Below, in pieces: positions 4,880 to 10,514 of a stretch of DNA of 10,514 nt. The stretch lies in the NCBI GenBank assembly GCA_002431305.1, contig DJEG01000026.1, forward strand, positions 952 to 11,465, written 5' to 3'. This DNA comes from Ruminococcaceae bacterium UBA5904. GTDB lineage: Bacteria; Bacillota; Clostridia; Oscillospirales; Acutalibacteraceae. The notes under the pieces are model-generated. The model did no database searches and had not been told where the DNA came from. It saw nothing but the letters and a program-made list of their open reading frames with translations. The first letter of the stretch is position 1. Each line of letters begins with the position of its first letter. A program made the position numbers and the translations under genes.

Positions 4880-6358
4880 TTGAAAAATCCGATTGGTTTT
4901 CTGTTTTCAAAAAAAGCGGACGAGGGGTGCGTTCCGAATATTGATTTGTTCGCTCACTCCGCAGGTTTGTGCGGTCAGAATATGACGTATTCGTTTGTTT
5001 CCGGCTGGTGGTTTACGTTTTGTATCGACATACTCGGAATCGACCCGAGTAAGGTCGGCGCGATAACGTCGATAAGCCGACTCTGGGACGCGGTAAACGA
5101 CCCTCTTATCGGTTCTCTTGTTGACAAAATCAGATTCAAAAACGGCGAAAAACTCCGTCCGTACACTTTGATAACGCCCCCGATAATCGGTATACTGTCT
5201 CTGTTGATGTTTGTTAAATTCAATTTTGCCCCCGGCGTAATACTTGCGCTGATGATGGTGCTTTACTTTTTTTGGGATCTTACGTATTCGTTCCAGGATG
5301 TTGCTCTGTGGGGACTTATAGCGGTTTCGTCGCCTCATTCCGAGGAACGTACGAGGGTCGCGCAGTGGATATCTATAGGCGCGGGCGCGGGAGCCGCGCT
5401 TGTCGGACTGTTCCCGAACATGCTCGGCGATAATGTTTTAAATGCGCTTCATACGAATGTTACAACGATGTATCTTGTCGGCGGACTCATATTCGGTTTG
5501 GGCGGAGAGCTTTTGTCGATGTCTGCGTACAGACAGAAGGAGCGTATTAAAGCCGAAACAGAGAAGTCGGATTCCATAAAGGATATATTCAGCGGTCTTA
5601 TGCATAATAAAGTTCTGCTGACTATTTCACTCGCAAGATTTTTACAGCAGGTCACGCCCGTTCTCGACTGGATTCATTTCTTCGAAAGCAGCGTATCATA
5701 TGATATCGGTTCGATACATATTGACGGTGGAAACGCACAGTTTTTATTCGGACTTATTACGGGTATACCCGGAACGTTCTGTATGTTTGCGGCGACGAAA
5801 ATAGTCGATAAGATAGGCGGAAGAAAACGTCTGCTTGTCTCATCGCAGATATTCGCGATAGTGCTTAGAGTTTTTTCGTATTTCGTAGGATATAAGAGTA
5901 TAGGACAGATGGCGGTTGTTATGGTTCTATACTCCGTAATGCAGATTCCTGCCATGATGATGGATATATGCCACCGTTCGCTGATTTCGGATTCGATTGA
6001 TTATGTCGAGTGGAAAACAGGCGTTCGAAACGAGGGTATATCTTTTTCGATTCAGAACTTTATTTCGAAAATGCAGTCGGCGGTTACTTCGCTTATTAAG
6101 GGCGGAATTCTCTCGTTGCTTCACTATGACCAGACGATCACGCGTAAATACAATCAGAATGCAACTTATATCAAATGGCAGTGGCCGATATTCATGCTCG
6201 GTCCCGTTGTCGGTGCGCTTATGTACCTTATTGTAATATCCTTCGTAAAGGACGATAAGGCTCTGAAAGAACAGGTCGAACGCGAACTTAAGGAGCGCAG
6301 GGAGCTTCGCGCCAAAGAAAAAGCGGAAGCGGAACAGACCGTTTCTGTTCAGACTTAA
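4880..6358 (+). CDS. GPH-family sugar:cation symporter (MFS-like)
   Basis: This is an inner-membrane transporter of the glycoside-pentoside-hexuronide:cation family, which takes up sugars or glycosides with sodium or protons. About 12 hydrophobic segments are spread over 492 residues. The family signature RLWDAVNDPLIG is at residues 67-78 in the first cytoplasmic loop. DVALWGL matches the conserved stretch after helix 4, and ISFSIQNFISKMQSA fits the late-helix motif. The last 35 residues are a charged, probably helical cytoplasmic tail. The sugar cannot be told from sequence. In-frame GTG (4871), ATG (4874) and TTG (4880) are all possible starts. I prefer TTG 4880 because AGGGTGAT (4868-4875) is correctly spaced only for it. 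It follows sigE by about 65 nt, has its own promoter, and ends at a bidirectional terminator. Confidence 0.9.
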   Translation: MKNPIGFLFSKKADEGCVPNIDLFAHSAGLCGQNMTYSFVSGWWFTFCIDILGIDPSKVGAITSISRLWDAVNDPLIGSLVDKIRFKNGEKLRPYTLITPPIIGILSLLMFVKFNFAPGVILALMMVLYFFWDLTYSFQDVALWGLIAVSSPHSEERTRVAQWISIGAGAGAALVGLFPNMLGDNVLNALHTNVTTMYLVGGLIFGLGGELLSMSAYRQKERIKAETEKSDSIKDIFSGLMHNKVLLTISLARFLQQVTPVLDWIHFFESSVSYDIGSIHIDGGNAQFLFGLITGIPGTFCMFAATKIVDKIGGRKRLLVSSQIFAIVLRVFSYFVGYKSIGQMAVVMVLYSVMQIPAMMMDICHRSLISDSIDYVEWKTGVRNEGISFSIQNFISKMQSAVTSLIKGGILSLLHYDQTITRKYNQNATYIKWQWPIFMLGPVVGALMYLIVISFVKDDKALKEQVERELKERRELRAKEKAEAEQTVSVQT

Positions 6359-6373
6359 TAATTAAAAATTGTA

Positions 6374-6411
6374 AAAAAGCGGCTCCGAATTTAACCTCGG
6401 AACCGCTTTTT
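6374..6411. terminator. Bidirectional intrinsic terminator between convergent genes
   Basis: AAAAAGCGG (6374-6382) pairs with CCGCTTTTT (6403-6411), and TCCGA (6384-6388) pairs with TCGGA (6397-6401) after one mismatch, leaving an 8-nt loop. A-rich and T-rich flanks allow termination in both directions. It ends the GPH transporter on the plus strand, and overlaps the stop codon of the methylase-like gene on the minus strand. Confidence 0.88.
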
Positions 6412-7381
6412 ATATCGTATATTCTATCGTTTCAATATTGTCGGTGTTGTGCTCGATTTCCTTTGAATAAAGTCTCGCGGTATATGCGATTTTGTCTTTT
6501 TTGGTAAGAGCCGATTTATTCCGGGCTGCGTATCGGATTATCGTATTGAGCGAAAAAATAATGAATTCCGCTTTTGAAACGATATCTCCGTCGTTTATCG
6601 CTTTGGGAATATATCTGTAAACGAAATAGGAGAGTATGTTTTTTAGGAGAACATCGTTTTCGTCAATCTTAACGGGTTCGTTTTTCTCCGAATTTAAAAC
6701 ATCACGCCATTCATTTGTGAGAATTTCGAGGTTTGAGAGAACTGCATAATAATCGTATTCTTTTATTTCGCAAACTTCCGGCGTGAGATTTTCTGTCTTA
6801 GAATAATCGTCCGCGTTAATTAGATCCTGAAACTTCAGCGAAAGCGAATATATAAGAGAAAGCGATTTTTTCATGCTGTTATTCTCAATGATATAAAATA
6901 TCTTTTCTCTTAATTTAAACAGTGCGGGCAGAAGCGGGTCGTGGATCGTATATTCCGGTTTTTTGTCGGTTTCTTCTACATTAAAACAAGTGAGCGACGT
7001 TTTGTTTTTGATGATATCGATAACCGCTGGACAGGACAGTGAAAGACTTACTTCGGTAATTTCGCCGTACTCCTCGACAAAACGAGGATGCTGTCTGCAT
7101 ACCTCGCACAGTGCGTCTTCACCCTCGTTTATTATAATTTTGCACAGGTTTTCCAGATTTAAAAACGGGCATCTGCCGTTTTTCTGAATGAAAACCGCGT
7201 CCGAATCATCGTCGATTTCGATGTTTTTAATTATCGATTTTCCGAATTCAGATTTAAGCGATTTATATTTATCAAAAGAATCGGAGTCGATAATTATTTC
7301 CCACCCTTTACAGCACGTGTCCGGACATTTTGAAGCAGTGCATTTAAAAAGCGGATAATGGTCTTCAAAAACGTATTTCAT
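6410..7381 (-). CDS. FliB-like (lysine-N-methylase family) cysteine-cluster protein
   Basis: This soluble protein of 323 residues carries the cysteine pattern of the FliB/YkgJ-type family. There is C14-x4-C19-PDT-C23-C24-x2-W near the N-terminus, then GRCPFL, LCKI, LCEVCRQHPRF and LSLSCP within about the first 120 residues. In Salmonella, FliB methylates flagellin lysines and its cysteines bind an iron-sulfur cluster. The C-terminal 200 residues are helical and poorly conserved, as usual in the family. No flagellar gene is nearby, so flagellin need not be the target. The in-frame TTG at 7384 is less likely than ATG 7381, because AAAGGGA sits 5 nt before the ATG. The ATG shares one base with the stop of the carboxypeptidase gene, indicating coupling in one operon. 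The family is fairly sure; the reaction is not. Confidence 0.75.
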   Translation of the reverse strand: MKYVFEDHYPLFKCTASKCPDTCCKGWEIIIDSDSFDKYKSLKSEFGKSIIKNIEIDDDSDAVFIQKNGRCPFLNLENLCKIIINEGEDALCEVCRQHPRFVEEYGEITEVSLSLSCPAVIDIIKNKTSLTCFNVEETDKKPEYTIHDPLLPALFKLREKIFYIIENNSMKKSLSLIYSLSLKFQDLINADDYSKTENLTPEVCEIKEYDYYAVLSNLEILTNEWRDVLNSEKNEPVKIDENDVLLKNILSYFVYRYIPKAINDGDIVSKAEFIIFSLNTIIRYAARNKSALTKKDKIAYTARLYSKEIEHNTDNIETIEYTI

Positions 7382-8640
7382 CAATATCCCTTTGCGAAAT
7401 AATGTTCGAAATAGTCGATTGCGCGGTTATATCTGTCGCGGTTCCAGTCGGCACCCATTATTACAACGAGAAGGGCGCGTCCGTCTTTTTCCGCGGCCGC
7501 AGTGAGACAGCATCCGGCTTCGCTTGTTGTTCCCGTCTTCATGCCCATTGCGTAGCTGTAATAGTAACCTGAATCCTGCCAGAGAAGTTTATTTGAGTTG
7601 TCGTACGTAAGAGTCTGCCCCGATTCGATTGTTATAGTCTTTCTGTACCATGAGGCAATGAGTCTCAGGGTACGGTTCCAGTATACCTGTTTTGCAATAA
7701 GAGCCATGTCCCTCGCGCAGGTGTAGTGGTTTGAATAGGGGAATCCCGACGGGTTTACAAAGTGTGTGTTTACGCATCCGAGTTCATTTGCGGTTTGGTT
7801 CATAAGGTTTACAAATTTATTGAGTGCGGTCTGATTTGAAAGAGAGTATCCGTATAAATATTTAGCCGTCTGAACAGCTATGCAGTAAGCGGAGTCACAG
7901 CCGGAGGGAAGCAGAAGAGAGGTTATTAGATCCTTCATAGTCATTCTGTAGCCGGGTTTTATGTACGAAAGGGACGAATTGGATTCGGTAAGATAAATTT
8001 CGCTTCCTACCGTAATCACGTAATCCATGGGTACGTATTTTGAAGCAACGAGCGCGGTCATGAGTTTAGTCATGCTTGCTGGGTATGCCGCCGTCGTCGC
8101 GTTGTACGAATAGAGCATCTGGTCGTTTGTAAGGTCGTAAACGACCGACTCTCTGAATGCCGACCCCTCGCTTCCGAGAACTTTGCCCGAATCGACGGGC
8201 TGCATTCTGTCCCTTGTCGTAGTAACGGGCTTTTGCGTCGTCGGTGGCTGAGTTGTCTGCGGTCTGGTGACGGTTCCGTATGTGGTTCTCGACGCGTCGA
8301 TGCCTAAAAGGTCTCTGAGCATGAGTCTTACGTCGGTGATCGTCAGTTTGCCGTTTTTGTCCATATCGAAAACAGATTTGTCGACATCTTCGGGGAAAAC
8401 TTCCAATTTTGCCGTTACTCTCAGAAATATTCGTACGTCTGATATCGTAAATCTGCCGTCGCCGGTAAGGTCATAATCCTTATATGTTTTAGTTTTAACA
8501 GAGGATATCTCTTCGTTTTCGATTACCGTTTCTTCGTGCGAAGAACTTTCATTTACCGCAAAGGACGGAATAAGAAATACCGATAATGCGAGGATAAGAG
8601 ACAATATTAAAGATAAAGATGCGTTAAAATATTTTTTCAT
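7381..8640 (-). CDS. D-alanyl-D-alanine carboxypeptidase with N-terminal dockerin-like domain
   Basis: This exported PBP5-type enzyme (peptidase family S11) trims D-Ala from peptidoglycan pentapeptides. Order in the 419 residues: signal peptide 1-28 (cut after SFA); two dockerin-type calcium loops, DLTGDGRFTISD (57-68) and DMDKNGKLTITD (92-103), each followed by a short helix; a Thr/Pro/Gln-rich linker (about 119-145); then the catalytic domain. Active-site motifs are SMTK (Ser189, Lys192), SGC (246-248) and KTG (368-370). The second motif has Cys where most carboxypeptidases have Asn; SGC is known in the Streptomyces K15 DD-transpeptidase. No C-terminal amphipathic anchor is evident, so attachment may be through the dockerin-like part. 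GGAAGTGA lies 7 nt before the ATG. It is 20 nt downstream of the phosphoesterase gene and overlaps the FliB-like gene by one base. Confidence 0.93.
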   Translation of the reverse strand: MKKYFNASLSLILSLILALSVFLIPSFAVNESSSHEETVIENEEISSVKTKTYKDYDLTGDGRFTISDVRIFLRVTAKLEVFPEDVDKSVFDMDKNGKLTITDVRLMLRDLLGIDASRTTYGTVTRPQTTQPPTTQKPVTTTRDRMQPVDSGKVLGSEGSAFRESVVYDLTNDQMLYSYNATTAAYPASMTKLMTALVASKYVPMDYVITVGSEIYLTESNSSLSYIKPGYRMTMKDLITSLLLPSGCDSAYCIAVQTAKYLYGYSLSNQTALNKFVNLMNQTANELGCVNTHFVNPSGFPYSNHYTCARDMALIAKQVYWNRTLRLIASWYRKTITIESGQTLTYDNSNKLLWQDSGYYYSYAMGMKTGTTSEAGCCLTAAAEKDGRALLVVIMGADWNRDRYNRAIDYFEHYFAKGY

Positions 8641-8660
8641 TTTATTGTCACTTCCGAAAA

Positions 8661-9455
8661 TTATTTTTTAGTTGTCAGCATAAAGCTTTCCTGTCTGCCG
8701 TGTCCTGTGATTTTAAGCGTCTCGTCGTCAATTTCAACGTCGGCGAACGTGCAATCTTCACCTACCGCCATCGACCTGAATATTACGAACGGCTTACCGT
8801 TAATGAGCATTACCGAGCCTTCGTGATAGTGACCGGAAAATACGGCGCGTATCTTATCGTTACAGCACAGAGTGTCCATTATTTTATCTCGGTTTAATAT
8901 GTAATGGTTTCTGAACGGATTGTTTATAAGCTCGCAGTCCGGGTCGGGAATTATAAACGGGAAGTGGGTGAATACGAGAATTTTTTTCTCGCTCTCGTTT
9001 ACTGTTTTCTGAAACCACTGTACCTGTTCCTCGTCAAGATACGGAGTGAACCATGTCATTTCATGGTCCGGGTACGGCTTTTTTGGATCGTCCATTGCCG
9101 CGTCGAGAACGATTCCGAGGTATTCGCCCGCGTCGAATGTATAATATCTGTTCGGCATGCCGAGAATTCTGTAATAGTCATGCTTGTCCGAACTTGTGTC
9201 GTGATTGCCTATCGCAGAGTAGAATTTACGTCCCGAAGCTCGGAAAATATCCGCAAGTTCATTTAGAAGTTCAAGCTGGGGCTTATATCCGGGATAACCG
9301 TCCGCAGTGTCGCCGAGGTTTACGATAAAGCCGTTGTCTTTATTTTCACTCTCAAGAGCTTCTTTTAACTTTTTTGCCGAGAGATAGTTTAATCTGTCGT
9401 CGTTGTTAAGCCTGTCGGAATAGTGAAGATCCGTAACGGCAGTGAATTTTGTCAT
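8661..9455 (-). CDS. Calcineurin-like metallophosphoesterase
   Basis: This cytoplasmic metal-dependent phosphoesterase has 264 residues. It shows the complete motif set of the family: TDLHYS (Asp9, His11), GDTAD (48-52), GNHD (83-86), TH (163-164) and GHYH (208-211), which together hold two metal ions. It looks most like the CpdA / class III cyclic-nucleotide phosphodiesterase branch, but the substrate cannot be fixed by eye. I chose ATG 9455 because GAGG lies 8 nt upstream and the protein then begins directly with the first beta strand and metal motif. The frame is open to 9506, but that stretch holds the promoter. It is the first gene of a likely operon with the carboxypeptidase (20 nt apart) and the FliB-like gene. 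Confidence 0.9.
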   Translation of the reverse strand: MTKFTAVTDLHYSDRLNNDDRLNYLSAKKLKEALESENKDNGFIVNLGDTADGYPGYKPQLELLNELADIFRASGRKFYSAIGNHDTSSDKHDYYRILGMPNRYYTFDAGEYLGIVLDAAMDDPKKPYPDHEMTWFTPYLDEEQVQWFQKTVNESEKKILVFTHFPFIIPDPDCELINNPFRNHYILNRDKIMDTLCCNDKIRAVFSGHYHEGSVMLINGKPFVIFRSMAVGEDCTFADVEIDDETLKITGHGRQESFMLTTKK

Positions 9456-9477
9456 AATAATCGCCTCACAGATATTT

Positions 9478-9506
9478 ATAATACCATAATATAAAAATGT
9501 TTGCAA
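9478..9506 (-). promoter_or_regulatory. Promoter of the phosphoesterase-carboxypeptidase-methylase operon
   Basis: TTGCAA (9506-9501), a 17-bp spacer and TATTAT (9483-9478), with TG one base before the -10 (extended -10), lie on the minus strand. The predicted leader is about 16 nt. It is back-to-back with the plus-strand promoter at 9525. Confidence 0.75.
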
Positions 9507-9524
9507 TCAGAATTTACCGATTTT

Positions 9525-9553
9525 TTGACAATGTTTTTTGTGTGCAATATACA
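9525..9553 (+). promoter_or_regulatory. Distal promoter of the ABC exporter gene
   Basis: TTGACA (9525-9530), a 17-bp spacer and TATACA (9548-9553) form a good vegetative promoter. It would give a leader of about 150 nt before the ABC gene, in which I see no convincing terminator or leader ORF. Confidence 0.6.
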
Positions 9554-9644
9554 ATTAAAATTAAATGTCCATAGGCAAAATGCACATGATAATTTTTTTG
9601 TTTTAAGAGCAATTAATGACTATCGACGAAAATTAATTAACCGA

Positions 9645-9673
9645 TTGACAATTGTATTTTTACGTCTTATAAT
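9645..9673 (+). promoter_or_regulatory. Proximal consensus promoter of the ABC exporter gene
   Basis: TTGACA (9645-9650), exactly 17 bp, and TATAAT (9668-9673) make a full consensus promoter. Transcription would start near 9680, about 30 nt before the ATG. Such a perfect promoter usually implies either high expression or repression by a bound regulator. Confidence 0.88.
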
Positions 9674-9709
9674 TAGCGTGTACTAAAAATTGGTTAGGAG
9701 GTTTTACCG

Positions 9710-10514
9710 ATGATAAAGACGTTGGCGGGATGTATCAGAGAGTATAAAAAGCAGACGATTCTGACTCCCGTTTTTATAGTGTTCGAGGTAATGCTTGAGT
9801 GCATTATACCGTTCATTATTTCGCGGTTTGTCAATGAAATCAAAGCGGGCTGCGACTTTTCGGAAATTTTAAAATACTCCGGCGTGCTTATTTTGATGGC
9901 TGTTCTGTCGCTTGTTTTCGGTGCGCTCGCCGGTAATACGTGCGCGACCGCTTCGTGCGGATTCGCAAAGAATTTAAGAAAGGATATGTTCTATAAGATT
10001 CAAACTTATTCGTTTGAGAATATCGACAGATTCTCGACTGCAAGTCTTGTTACGCGGCTGACGACGGATATCAATAATCTTCAGATGGCGTTCATGATGA
10101 TTATAAGAATCGCGATACGCGCCCCGCTTATGATGATATTCGCTTTTACAATGGCGTTTATAATGGGCGGAAAGCTGGCGCTTGTGTTTGCGTTCGAAAT
10201 TCCGTTCCTTGCTTTCGGACTTCTGATTATCGGAAAGAAAGTTATGCCTTTATTTAAAAAGGTTTTCAGAAAGTACGATAAGTTAAACGAGTCCGTTCAG
10301 GAGAACGTAAAAGGTATGCGCGTTGTCAAGGCGTATGTCAGAGAGGATTATGAAAATAAGAAATTCGCCGCCGCGTCCGATGATGTACGTTCGGATTTTA
10401 CAAAGGCGGAGAAGATTCTCGCGCTCAATAACCCCATGATGCAGTTTTGCATGTACTGCACGATGATAGTTGTTCTGACTATCGGTTCTTATCTTATAAT
10501 AACGACTACGGGCT
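9710..10514 (+). CDS. ABC exporter half-transporter, N-terminal membrane domain (runs off the right edge)
   Basis: The frame is open from ATG 9710 to the edge, giving 268 residues. TAGGAGG, close to a perfect ribosome binding site, is 8 nt upstream. The sequence is the six-helix membrane domain of a LmrA/MsbA-type exporter. It has hydrophobic segments at about 17-40, 55-80, 133-155, 160-178 and 245-265. Family signs are the first coupling-helix region FYKIQTYSFENIDRFSTASL followed by VTRLTTDINNLQ, and the second one with LNESVQENVKGMRVVKAYVRE. The nucleotide-binding domain (Walker A, signature, Walker B) must lie beyond the window. Such genes often come as adjacent pairs that form a heterodimer; this cannot be seen here. 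The substrate is unknown; multidrug or peptide export is typical of the family. Confidence 0.9.
   Translation, partial: MIKTLAGCIREYKKQTILTPVFIVFEVMLECIIPFIISRFVNEIKAGCDFSEILKYSGVLILMAVLSLVFGALAGNTCATASCGFAKNLRKDMFYKIQTYSFENIDRFSTASLVTRLTTDINNLQMAFMMIIRIAIRAPLMMIFAFTMAFIMGGKLALVFAFEIPFLAFGLLIIGKKVMPLFKKVFRKYDKLNESVQENVKGMRVVKAYVREDYENKKFAAASDDVRSDFTKAEKILALNNPMMQFCMYCTMIVVLTIGSYLIITTTG

Larger units (their letters stand above)
9513..9712 (+). repeat. Three copies of TTWACCGAT in the ABC exporter upstream region
   Basis: TTTACCGATT (9513-9522), TTAACCGATT (9637-9646) and TTTACCGATG (9703-9712) lie on the same strand. The first two sit just before or overlap the TTGACAAT of the two plus-strand promoters, and the third overlaps the start codon. 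They may be regulator sites or traces of a promoter duplication. The rest of this intergenic stretch is AT-rich with no RNA gene or supported ORF seen. Confidence 0.4.

Noticed and set aside
8904..9328. Plus-strand ORFs opposite the metallophosphoesterase
   Set aside because: They are antisense to a gene with all five metal-binding motifs and have no supported ribosome binding site.
9456..9506. N-terminal extension of the metallophosphoesterase
   Set aside because: The extension would cover the TTGCAA-17-TATTAT promoter and has no ribosome binding site; ATG 9455 has one.
9611..9638. 7-bp AT-only inverted repeat AATTAAT/ATTAATT as an operator
   Set aside because: Such repeats are expected by chance in this very AT-rich stretch, and it does not line up with either promoter core.
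9501..9686. 61-codon plus-strand ORF upstream of the ABC exporter
   Set aside because: It spans two promoters, has no ribosome binding site, and its translation is low-complexity from AT-rich DNA.

Overview
The window looks like a chromosomal segment of a spore-forming Clostridia member, probably of the Ruminococcaceae/Oscillospiraceae kind. The evidence is a spoIIGA-sigE pair, AAAGGAG-type ribosome binding sites, TTGACA/TATAAT promoters, two lipoproteins, and a dockerin-like calcium-binding pair on a penicillin-binding protein. No phage, transposon, CRISPR, rRNA or tRNA gene was seen. The lineage call is an inference from gene content.

Left part (1-1871, minus strand): a sodium:solute symporter runs off the left edge. 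Its 175-nt 5' leader is the most interesting element here. A near-perfect promoter is followed by a 21-residue leader ORF with five consecutive tyrosine codons, and then by a 16-bp intrinsic terminator directly upstream of the symporter ribosome binding site. Three mutually exclusive pairings can be drawn (1:2, 2:3 and 3:4), which is the layout of ribosome-mediated transcription attenuation. I read it as a tyrosine-sensing attenuator, which suggests the symporter imports tyrosine or a related compound. Upstream of it lies a secreted, propeller-like protein of unknown function.

Middle (2003-6412, plus strand): two small lipoproteins end at a strong terminator. Then comes the spoIIG unit: SpoIIGA, the membrane aspartic protease that activates pro-sigma-E, overlaps sigE by 4 bp. 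Its promoter has a 21-bp spacer and Spo0A-box-like sites, resembling the Spo0A-driven spoIIG promoter of Bacillus. sigG, which follows sigE in Bacillus, is absent; a GPH-family sugar:cation symporter follows instead, with its own promoter and an 11-bp inverted repeat reaching its ribosome binding site. A bidirectional terminator ends this block.

Right part (6410-9506, minus strand): a probable operon of metallophosphoesterase, dockerin-bearing D,D-carboxypeptidase and FliB-like methylase (spacings 20 nt and 1-nt overlap). It is transcribed leftwards from a TTGCAA-17-TATTAT promoter. Divergent from it, two tandem plus-strand promoters drive an ABC exporter half-transporter that runs off the right edge.
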